Shown here in pieces: positions 56,031 to 64,000 of a DNA stretch of 64,000 nucleotides. Origin of the DNA: Laburnicola sp. R22_1 (lineage: Eukaryota > Ascomycota > Dothideomycetes > Pleosporales > Didymosphaeriaceae); the NCBI GenBank assembly GCA_014281115.1, contig JACONQ010000007.1, positions 2,418,001 through 2,482,000 of the forward strand. The letters run 5' to 3'. The notes under the pieces were generated by a model. The model was not told the DNA's origin, searched no databases, and worked only from the letters and a program-made list of their open reading frames with translations. A program made the translations under genes and the position numbers. Numbering within the stretch: the first letter of the stretch is position 1; every line of letters starts with the position of its first letter.

Positions 56031-56852
56031 GTTGTCATGCCTGCACGCACGGTTAATCCTTCCGCACAGTCTTGGCTGATGACGGCTCGAGCCTAGCATC
56101 TGGACAGATGCAAAGAAGACAAGTATACGGTTGCTTCGCCCATGGAAGTGGATTCCTCCGATACCGTGTTCCGCTAAAGCAACGAGAGTCGGATGAACAA
56201 AGTATAATATCTTGTACACGAAGTCTGCACGCGCTCTTCCTTAACACGCGGCCATTAAAAGATGTAGAGGTTACACATCCCTCATATCATCTCCATTATC
56301 TCATCGCCTCACGCCCGCGTAGGCAAACACGTCAAGCCGAGACTCATGTCGTCGACTGCAAGAATGAGCTTACGGGCGCACCGACCCAGTGTCAGACTCT
56401 CGAGTGTAGTTCCCAAATACGCCACGTTACTGTCATGCCTTTGCAGCGCAGCAGTATAGTGTATCGTCATGGATAATATGCTTCGGCTTAGTGTTTTACG
56501 ACTAGCTCTATCTTTTTATTTTATCACTATTTAGATTTGTACATATATACCCGTCCAGTACTGTTGAATCCGATACGAGTTGTAAAGTCAATTTGTGGAC
56601 TTGCGCGTGTGTCTGTTGCGTAGTGAAGGTTTTTTGTCTTTTGGTTTTTTGGTAGTAGTGTGAGATGCCGAGTTTGTTGTGTGGGTGTATTATCTTGTGG
56701 GTTTTGTGTTTTGGATGGGAAAGCTTGAGGAAATTCTTGTGCTCTTTATGTTCCTTTTCGTTATTATGTGTCTGCGGTCTACCTAGGAAAACGGAGCTTT
56801 CGCAAAGAAGTACGCCTTGTAGCTTCCGTGTATCGTCTCCACGTCTTTATTG
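56031..56852. other. Intergenic, no gene seen
   Basis: The 3' flank of CLR2, then increasingly T-rich sequence. No supportable gene. Confidence 0.35.
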
Positions 56853-56990
56853 AAGATTGTCGTCGTGCGAGATTCCAACCTAGTTCGAGTCCGCGCAATG
56901 CATAGAGAGGGGCAAAACAGGAGGCACTAAAATCTAGTACCTAATAAACAGTGGCAGTAACAAAATACACAAATTCGCGATGGTTTTTTC
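56853..56990 (+). repeat. Dispersed repeat R1, copy B (least mutated)
   Basis: It shares with copies A, C and D the phrases GGCACTAAAATCTAGTACCTA and AACAAAATACACAAA. It keeps the best Pol III B-box-like match (AGTTCGAGTCC) and more CpG/CpA than copies C and D, so it is the least decayed. Confidence 0.65.
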
Positions 56991-58069
56991 GTCGACGCTC
57001 CACGTCCTTATATCGTCTGATATCCGTCTAGGGATGGTATGATGAATACCGGGTTTACAGTGTACTACAGACCACCCTTTACATTCTCGCTCATTGACAC
57101 GATTGAATGGAAGGAGGAGAGCGTGCTAGTGTATGTCAAACACTCTTATCACCGCCGCTTATTATGTCTTATACTTCGTGCTGGCTCTAACTTACTACAT
57201 ACCATCCTGGATGAACCTCATCTATGAAGAGTGATGCCAACTCAGTAGCGAAACGACTGCGTATCTCCGTTCTACTATAAGGCTTAGTTTCGTACCGACA
57301 CGACCTCAATCTCCACAGAGTTTGTTGCGGATGCATTCTAAACCACGTTTATTAACTAGTAAGGAAGGACAGATGTACCATGAGCGCGAAAAACTCGCAC
57401 TTTCCATACAAGATTTTTTCTCTTGCTGGCGGGTAAGAAATGAGGTAGGAAAATGACGAGATAGTGGTACATAGCCGTGTTAGATGTGCCGGGTGTTGAT
57501 CGAAAGAATAGCAGTGTTGCCAAGTGACTCTATCTGTGGAATGCAGAGTAGAAAATGTGGTGTTATGTATGTATGGCGTGATTTACACGACGTTTGCAGA
57601 AATTCATGGTTCTGTCTTGTGGTGTGGTGTTTTTTTCCTTCACTTTGGGTTGGGATAGTATGTCGCAGAGAATGAAAGATCGCTGGGTATGCTATTTGCG
57701 TTATAAATATATTCTTAGTGACGTGCTGGATTCAAGTGTTATTTCAACAACTGGGCTGTCTCTGATAGTTGTAATTTTATGCGTGTTGAAATATAGTATT
57801 TACGCCTATTCATAGTTTTCATTCATATTAGTTTATAGTCAACTTAACCATAGTGTTTACAAACACTATTACGGTATTATTGATTACTCGACGATAGCCT
57901 GGCAGAATCTACCTCTGCGCCAGTGACTGCTCACTAGTGTCTAGCCACGTAAACACCAAGTCAACGACTACCCCTCAATATCACTTTATCCAACGTTTCT
58001 ATAGCGCATTATTATACTTCACTCCAGTTAACTGCTGTTAACAATGCTGCTGTGCAGAACGTTAATAAC
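56991..58069. other. AT-rich gene-free stretch with a palindrome
   Basis: No gene is seen. ATAGTGTTT-AC-AAACACTAT at 57850-57869 is a perfect 9-bp inverted repeat with a 2-nt loop. Confidence 0.4.
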
Positions 58070-58208
58070 AAAATTATTGTTATTTTGTGTATATTTTGTT
58101 ACTACTACTATATACTAGGTACTAGGTTTTAGTGCCTTCTATTTTACTCCTCTCTATATATAGTGTGGATTTAACCTTGGTTAGAATCTTAACATAACGA
58201 AGATCTTT
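58070..58208 (-). repeat. Dispersed repeat R1, copy D (inverted, decayed)
   Basis: The reverse complement reads GATCTTCGTTATGTTAAGATTC, then AGGAGTAAAATAGAAGGCAC and AACAAAATATACACAAAATA, matching the other copies with C-to-T and G-to-A changes. Confidence 0.65.
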
Positions 58209-58436
58209 AATACTTCACTCTAGTGCAGTAATGTTCAAATCAGAGTAAATCCTAAGAAAACAAACAGATGCTATATATACGAGAACCCTAACAGCCACCC
58301 AAAGGGCACGAAAAAGAAAGCCAAAAGTCATCAATTCCATCTATACTTGCCCTATTGGTGTGCGACTACCAGTAGACCAACAAATAGCGCCTTCAACCCG
58401 CATCCTGGAATCACAAGTACAGCCATAACACCTAAC

Positions 58437-58766
58437 TTACTTACTAACCTGACCTGCCTCTGGAGCAAAACCCATCGCCGCCCAAAGCAAATATAACACG
58501 TCTGCTGCACCCATCATAACCGTGACACAAAGCTTACCACGCTGTCCTTCTTCAAGAAGCAATCTGTCCTCGTACCTACAGCGTCCACCTCTCCCTACGT
58601 ACCAACTAACATTTGCCATTCCCACCACAACAACGTTGAAGAACAAAAAACCGCACCTCGTGAGACGTACACCTACCAAACCAAACCAAACAGCTACGCA
58701 GGTTAATCTGTCTGTACGTAAGTAAGAAAGACCACTGATTTGATTGGCGGCCAAGCTTGTTGTCAT
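58437..58766 (-). CDS. Possible small membrane protein, low support
   Basis: From the ATG at 58766 the frame reads 109 aa with two or three hydrophobic segments (CVAVWFGLVGVRL; FLFFNVVVVGMANVSW; VMMGAADVLYLLWAAMGFAP) separated by the charged loop GRGGRCRYEDRLLLEEGQRG. Alternating hydrophobic and charged segments look protein-like, but no homology is recognised. GTTAGT right before the stop could be a splice donor, so the 3' end is unsure. Confidence 0.28.
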   Translation of the reverse strand: MTTSLAANQISGLSYLRTDRLTCVAVWFGLVGVRLTRCGFLFFNVVVVGMANVSWYVGRGGRCRYEDRLLLEEGQRGKLCVTVMMGAADVLYLLWAAMGFAPEAGQVSK

Positions 58767-59420
58767 CGGTGAGAGCACACACGTCGCACAGTATATGTAT
58801 GTGCGACTAATAAACGGTGTGCTATGCGCAATACAACACAACATAACAGGGCGGGGTCTCTCGTCCTCTTGCACAACAACCAACCTACATACCTGCCGTG
58901 CCCGGAAAATAAGAGCGTAACGTGCGGCTAACCACCCTACGTAGTACGTAGTACGAGGCTACGAGCGTCGCAGTAGCACAACGACGACCAATACCCCCAA
59001 CCCAATCCACCCTCACGCCCCCCTTCCATTAAGTATCAACGCAGGCTGTTGATTCTCGCCCCCGCCCCCGATCTCGCATTCCCCAAACCCCGACCCTCCT
59101 TCCCCATCCAAAACCCCACCTACAGTTTCAGCACTGCATCTCTAGTATGTATGTGGGTATCAAGCCTCGTTCCAACTTCCCACCCTCCACCATAAACAGC
59201 AAAACGAAGCGAAAAAAAAGAGACGACGCTGCAGCGCGGCAAAGCCGCCCGAGGCTGTTAGCTATACCTACTAACCTACAACTGCGTTAACTATAAATTA
59301 CTATTAGCTAAGTAGTTTTTTGTACCTTTAATTTTTAAAGTTTATTTATTTTAAGCTATTTTCTTTATTAACTACTTTTATATTTTATATACTACTTAAA
59401 AAAATATAAATATAACTATT
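58767..59420. other. Intergenic: GC-rich then abruptly AT-rich
   Basis: Sequence up to about 59255 has normal composition with C-rich tracts; from about 59260 it turns abruptly AT-rich, the edge of the RIP-affected repeat block. No gene is seen. Confidence 0.4.
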
Positions 59421-59536
59421 TTACCTTTAAGTTTTTATACTCTTTTTAATTACCAAGTGAAAGGCTTTACTTTTTTTTATATTATTTAAAATAAAAGACT
59501 TTATTATTCTACTTCTAGATAGTTAATTTAACACTA
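59421..59536 (+). repeat. Dispersed repeat R2, copy 1 (decayed)
   Basis: It aligns with 59801-59936 over TTACCTTT...CTCTTTTTAATTAC...GTAGTTAATT-type phrases with many C-to-T changes, and ends directly against R1 copy C. Confidence 0.6.
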
Positions 59537-59546
59537 TTAAACATCT

Positions 59547-59690
59547 TCGTCGTGTGGAGATTCTAACTAAGGTCGAGTCCGCACTATACACAAAGAGGAG
59601 TAAAACAGAAGGCACTAAAATCTAGTACCTAGCACATAGTGGTAGTAATAAAATATATACAAAATAACGATAATTTTATTGTTAACTTTC
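59547..59690 (+). repeat. Dispersed repeat R1, copy C
   Basis: It shares ATCTTCGTCGTGTGGAGATT, GGTCGAGTCCGCA and GGCACTAAAATCTAGTACCTA with copies A and B, and extends through ACGATAATTTTATTGTTAAC, which also occurs in copy D. Confidence 0.7.
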
Positions 59691-59800
59691 TTTACAGCAT
59701 AATTTAACACTATATATATTTAAATTTACTATAAAAAAGCGATTTTTATAAATAACTCTTACGCGCCAAGACCGCCAAGCTCGCTTAGTAGTTCGAACGC

Positions 59801-59936
59801 GCTTTTTTATTATCACATTACCTTTTTCACGCTCTTTTTAATTACTAAGCAGGGGGCTCTACTTTTTTTATTATGTTATTTTAAGTTAAGATAAAAGCCT
59901 TTGCCATTCTACTCCTAGGTAGTTAATTAACAACAT
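59801..59936 (+). repeat. Dispersed repeat R2, copy 2 (left arm)
   Basis: It starts near GCGCTTTTTT and ends near AGGTAGTTAATTAAC. The same sequence occurs inverted at 61945-62069, so the two form arms around the pogo-type element at 59959-61832. Confidence 0.65.
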
Positions 59937-59958
59937 ATAAATAATTCTAAAAAGGCTA

Positions 59959-61832
59959 ACGTACTTTACACTTAAGTTGGACACTCTATTAAGTTAGATA
60001 CTTTGCTAAGACCCTACTAAGTTCTGTACTATTTATAATAGTATAGAGTTAACATAAACTATTTTTTTTAATAGTCTAAATAGGCTAAACTATTTAGAAT
60101 CTACTTTTATAAGCTGTCTATAGGTTTTTTTATTGTGCCCAGGCTTGCCGCAGCGTCCACAGCACTATTAAGCGGATTCGCCTCTATTAGTGCGCACCCT
60201 CTTCTTTGCCTTCTTACTATCACTATGCATCCCAAAGTCCTTTAGAGTAGCCAGTCGCTGGCCCTCTTTAACTATAAGGACTCCTTCTTGCTGTAATCGC
60301 TTTCTTTTATATAATTTACGTTGTGTGGCGGCCTTATTAGTAGCTTAAAGTTCGGCGTTGCGTTTAGTTATTAATACTAAAGAATGCCCTATTATCTTAG
60401 CGTCTTTAACGAGCTTTTCTATCGCCTTAACTATATAAGTTAGGGAACTATCCACATATCTTTAAATCCTCTACTTAACTAGCGTCAATTGCAACCTAAG
60501 TTCTGTACTATTTTGCGAAGTTTGCGACTCCTATATACTATCGCGAATAGTACAAAGTGGAGGCGTACGTAGGCGGACGTTAAGCTGCGATATTACAGCT
60601 TCTAGGTTGTGGGGCACTAGGCCAGCACCTTAAAAGTCTCCTTTAATATTACTTTTAGTAAACAAAGCCTTAAAAGCAGCAATAAAGCAAGATAGGAACT
60701 CGATTTTAGTGATGTGCGTGATGTGGTTGCGCATTAAATTCTTAGCTTAGCGCCCATACGCCTTTTTTAAAGGCGCGAAACAGCCCATATTAAGTGGCTG
60801 CAAGAGGTGCGACAAATGCGAGGGCATATAGAGAGTAACAATATTGCTCTTCTTGCAATACTATTTGAATTTAAATAAGTTATAACTCTTATAGCTGTTA
60901 AGAATAAGCAAACGTATTGTGCTAATAACACGCCTCTTTATATACTTATTAAAGTGCTTTAGCAACTATAGACTAAGCTTATTTATTATCCAGCCGTTCT
61001 TAGAGACTGCAATAACCCAATTATAAGGTAGATCCTTCTCCTTATACTAGGCGAAGAGGTGGTGCTTGCCCCCAAAGATAATAAAGGGTGGAATCTACCA
61101 CCCTATCGCATTAATGCCTTAAATGACTATTGTCCACTCCCTATTGCCCTACTACACCTGCTTTAGCTGTCCTTAACGCTTAGAGCCTATAACTACTACT
61201 CTAGTTAATATTATGCCTATTATAAAGCCTGCTTTATTAAAATTGTAGGTGTCCTTGTCTAGGATACTATGTTTGGCCTTTATATTCTCTACAAGCCAGA
61301 ACTAGTCTTGTATTACGTTAGGATTCTCCTAGAGAGCTTTCTTATAGTCGTACTTTCGATTAAACTTGACTTTAAGCTCTGGCTGGCGCTTAACAAAGTT
61401 ATAAGGCCACCTCTAGCCAACTAGCTTATAGTGGCGTGCAGCTAGTAAAGAATTAGCTATATCTTTTATAGCATTAAGCCAAGGCGAAAATCCTTGCGCG
61501 TCTAGGTCGAGTATATGCTTTACAATCGCCTGCTCCTCTCTTATAGTAAGTCTTATTTTATTAGGTGCGTAGTCGCGTCTAAACGTCTTTCTAGCGCGTT
61601 AGTTGCTAAGTGTACTTTAAGAGATATTGTTGATAGCTATAGCGCATCGCTAAAAGAGTGTTGCGTCTTATTTAATAGCCTAGATTGCAAGCTATATACG
61701 CGCTTCTTTTAACGCTAGTAGTTTATTGTGTGGTTAAGGCATTGCGTTATACTATTGCTAATAGTATGTTTTGGTGAGGTCTTGGCAAAGTGTCTAACTT
61801 GATAGAGTGTCCGACTCGAGTGCAAAGTACGT
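59959..61832 (-). mobile_element. Pogo/Fot1-type (Tc1-mariner) DNA transposon, copy 1, heavily decayed
   Basis: The 1874-bp element is bounded by TA duplications (59957-59958, 61833-61834). Its terminal inverted repeats begin ACGTACTTT and carry GGACACTCTAT, AAGTTAGA and AAGACC. It runs antisense to copy 2 and aligns with it nearly base for base, including the 3' zinc-knuckle part (TGTGGACGCTGCGGCAAGCC on the minus strand). Very many stops and high AT content indicate strong RIP-like mutation. No coding capacity remains. Confidence 0.85.
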
Positions 61833-61944
61833 TATTAAAAATAATAAATAAGTACTAGTTTATATTAGTAATACTATAATTATAGCTAGTTTTTATTTAT
61901 ACTAGTTTTACTTACTATAAGCGTCTACTACTTTATTATGTGGC

Positions 61945-62069
61945 GTTAAATTAACTACCTAGGGGTAGCACGACAAAGGCTTTCATCTCAAATAACATGA
62001 CAAAAAAAGCAGAGCCCTCTGCTTAGTAATCAAAAAAAAGGCGTGAAAAGGTGGTCACAAAAATGCGCA
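61945..62069 (-). repeat. Dispersed repeat R2, copy 3 (inverted, right arm)
   Basis: The reverse complement gives GATTACTAAGCAGAGGGCTC and CCCCTAGGTAGTTAATTTAA, matching copy 2. It is less AT-shifted than copies 1 and 2. Confidence 0.65.
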
Positions 62070-62083
62070 CTTTATTATAATTA

Positions 62084-63957
62084 ACGTACTCCACAACCGA
62101 GCGACTCACCCAACCGAGCGACTCACTTTTGCCAAGACCCCACCAAAACGTGCTACCATCAATAGTACAACGCGATGCCTCAACAACACAACGAACTACT
62201 AGCGTCAAACAAAGCTCGTATACAGCTTGCGATCCAGGCTATCGAACGAGACGCGTCACTTTCGCAAAGACGCGCTGCCGCCATCTATAACATCCCTTAA
62301 AAGACCCTCAGCCGACAACGCGCTAGAATCGCCTTCCGACGCGACTGCCTACCCAACACAATGAAGCTTACTGTAAGAGAGGAGAAGGCGATTATACAGC
62401 ATGTACTTGACCTAGACTTGCGAGGATTCCTGCTACGGCTTGCTGCCGTGGAGGATATGGCCAATTCTTTGCTAGCTGAGCGGCATCGCGACCCTGTGGG
62501 CCATAACTGGGCTCCAAACTTTGTTAAGCGCCAGCCAGAGCTTAAAGTTAAGTTTAATCGAAAGTACGACTATAAGAGAGCCCTCTAGGAGGATCCTGAG
62601 GTGATACGAGGCTGGTTCCGGCTTGTGGAGAACATGAAGGCTAAGTATGGTATCCTAGATAAGGACACCTACAATTTCGACAAGTCTGGCTTTATAATAG
62701 GCATAATATCGACTGGAGCGGTAGTCACAGGCTCTAAGTGTCGAGGACAGCCAAAGCAGGTGCAGCAGGGCAATAGGGAGTGGACAACAGTCATCCAAGG
62801 CATCAACGCAATGGGGTGGTGGATCCCACCCTTCATTATCTTCGGGGGCAAGCACCACCTCTCCGCCTGGTATAAGGAGAAGGATCTACCTCATAATTGG
62901 GTTATTGCAGTCTCTAAGAACGGCTGGATAACAAATAAGCTTGGTCTGCAATAGCTAAAGCACTTTGATGAGCATACAAAGAGGCGTACTATTAGTGGAG
63001 CACGTTTGCTTATTATTGATGGCCACGAAAGTCACAACTCGCTCGAATTCCAGGATTACTGCAAAAAGAGTAATATTATTACTCTCTATATGCCTCCACA
63101 TTCGTCGCACCTCTTGCAGCCACTTAACGTGGGTTGTTTTGCGCCGTTAAAGAAGGCGTATAGGCGCCAAGCCGAGAATCTGATGCGCAACCACATCACG
63201 CACATCACTAAAATCGAGTTCCTACCTTGCTTTATTGCTGCTTTTAAGGCTTTAATTACTGAAAGTAATATCAAAGGAGGCTTTTGAGGTGCTGGCCTAG
63301 TGCCCCACGACCCAGAGGCTGTACTATCGCAGCTTGACGTCCGCCTGCGTACGCCTCCAGAATGTACTATTCGCGATAGTACATGGGAGTCGCAAACTCC
63401 GCGAAATAGTACAGAACTTAGGTCACAATCAATGCTGGTTAAGCAGAGGATTCAAAGGCATGTGGATAGTTCCCTAACTTATATGGTTGAGGCGGTGGAA
63501 AAGCTCGTCAAAGGCGCCGAGCTGATGGGGCATTCTTTGGTGTTGATGACCAAACGCAACGCCGAACTTTAAGCTGCTAATGAGGCCGCCACGCGACGTA
63601 AATCGCACAAAAGAAAGCGATTGCAGCAAGAAGGAGCTCTTACAGCTGAAGAGGGCCAGCGGCTGGCTACTCTAAAGCGACTTTGCGGCGCGCAGTGATG
63701 GCAAGAAGGCAAAGAAGAGGGCGCGCGTTGATGGAGGCGAGCCAACTCAACGGCGCTGTGGACGCTGCGGCGAGCCTGGGCACAATAGAACAACGTGTAA
63801 ATAACCTGCAGAAGTAGATTCTGAATAGATTGGCCTATTTAGACTATTGATAATAGTTCGTATTGACTCTGTACTGTCGTGAATAGTACATGTTTTGGTG
63901 GGGTCTTGGCAAAAGTGAGTCGCTCGGTTGGGTGAGTCGCTCGGTTGTGGAGTACGT
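62084..63957 (+). mobile_element. Pogo/Fot1-type (Tc1-mariner) DNA transposon, copy 2
   Basis: The 1874-bp element has TA duplications (62082-62083, 63958-63959) and about 66-bp terminal inverted repeats with the same outer ACGTACT as copy 1 but a different middle, containing CCGAGCGACTCAC twice. The inner TIR part TTTGCCAAGACCCCACCAAA also matches copy 1. It carries one transposase gene on the plus strand, broken by stops (next entry). Confidence 0.92.
62175..63803 (+). pseudogene. Broken DDE transposase (CENP-B/psq HTH, DDE_1, CCHC zinc knuckle)
   Basis: From the ATG at 62175 one frame carries an N-terminal psq-type helix-turn-helix, a CENP-B-like domain (LTVREEKAIIQHVLDLDL) and a DDE_1 core (YNFDKSGF; LLIIDGHESHNS; SHLLQPLNVGCF). 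In-frame stops lie at 62298, 62586, 62952, 63285, 63570 and 63696, each explained by C-to-T in CAA, CAG or CGA. The third acidic residue is Asn (PLNVG), consistent with G-to-A. Near 63670-63700 the frame shifts by one base; beyond it a CCHC zinc knuckle (CGRCGEPGHNRTTC) and a stop complete the protein. It cannot be active as it stands. Confidence 0.85.
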
Positions 63958-63959
63958 TA

Positions 63960-64000
63960 GTACTTAATTAACTACTAGTTGGCCAAGGCTTTTAACTCTG
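63960..64000. other. Window edge, AT-rich, no feature
   Basis: Forty bases beyond the transposon right end; nothing is recognised. Confidence 0.3.

Noticed and set aside
59761..59806. tRNA-like piece (AGTTCGAACGC followed by a T-run)
   Set aside because: Only a B-box-like word and a T-run are present; no cloverleaf can be drawn, and the sequence belongs to the R2 repeat edge.

Overview
The window is nuclear DNA of a filamentous ascomycete (Pezizomycotina), most likely Dothideomycetes, although the class is an impression from protein content. The grounds are many short spliceosomal introns (mostly 50-60 nt, GT...CTAAC/CTGAC...AG), tightly packed head-to-head genes, fungal families (RTA1 protein, GH7 cellobiohydrolase, GH15 glucoamylase, Clr2 silencing factor, pyrABCN), and transposons decayed by C-to-T/G-to-A change in the manner of repeat-induced point mutation (RIP).

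Region 1-12.4 kb is a housekeeping block: RPL6 (partial) and RPN13 diverge from one short spacer; a hypothetical gene follows; cytosolic prolyl-tRNA synthetase and CCT1 diverge; then an RTA1 membrane protein converges on a secreted GH7 cellulase whose upstream DNA has a TATA box and clustered CreA-type motifs. 12.4-15.5 kb holds no supportable gene.

Region 15.5-29 kb holds a coiled-coil protein, BUB3/GPN2 (divergent), a CHMP7-like ESCRT-III protein, the complex I ESSS subunit, a small cysteine-patterned protein preceded by a 61-bp tandem repeat, an unknown protein, and POP5/NYV1 (divergent), followed by a cluster of hairpins.

Region 29-45 kb holds the CPSase-ATCase fusion pyrABCN, which here has no inactive dihydroorotase-like domain, diverging from a YVC1 TRP channel; then a secreted glucoamylase, a second small cysteine protein, and a second coiled-coil protein with the same exon phases as the first.

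Region 45-64 kb is mobile-element rich. A complete-ended but decayed hAT element (8-bp target duplication) lies at 45.0-48.4 kb. A SNF2-PHD remodeler and a Clr2 homologue diverge at 49.6-56.0 kb, suggesting a SHREC-like silencing pair. The last 7 kb is AT-rich, with copies of two dispersed repeats and two pogo/Fot1-type elements of exactly equal length (1874 bp) in opposite orientation, both full of stops. Gene models were spliced by eye from splice motifs, reading frame and family conservation; ends of exons are accurate only as far as those signals allow.
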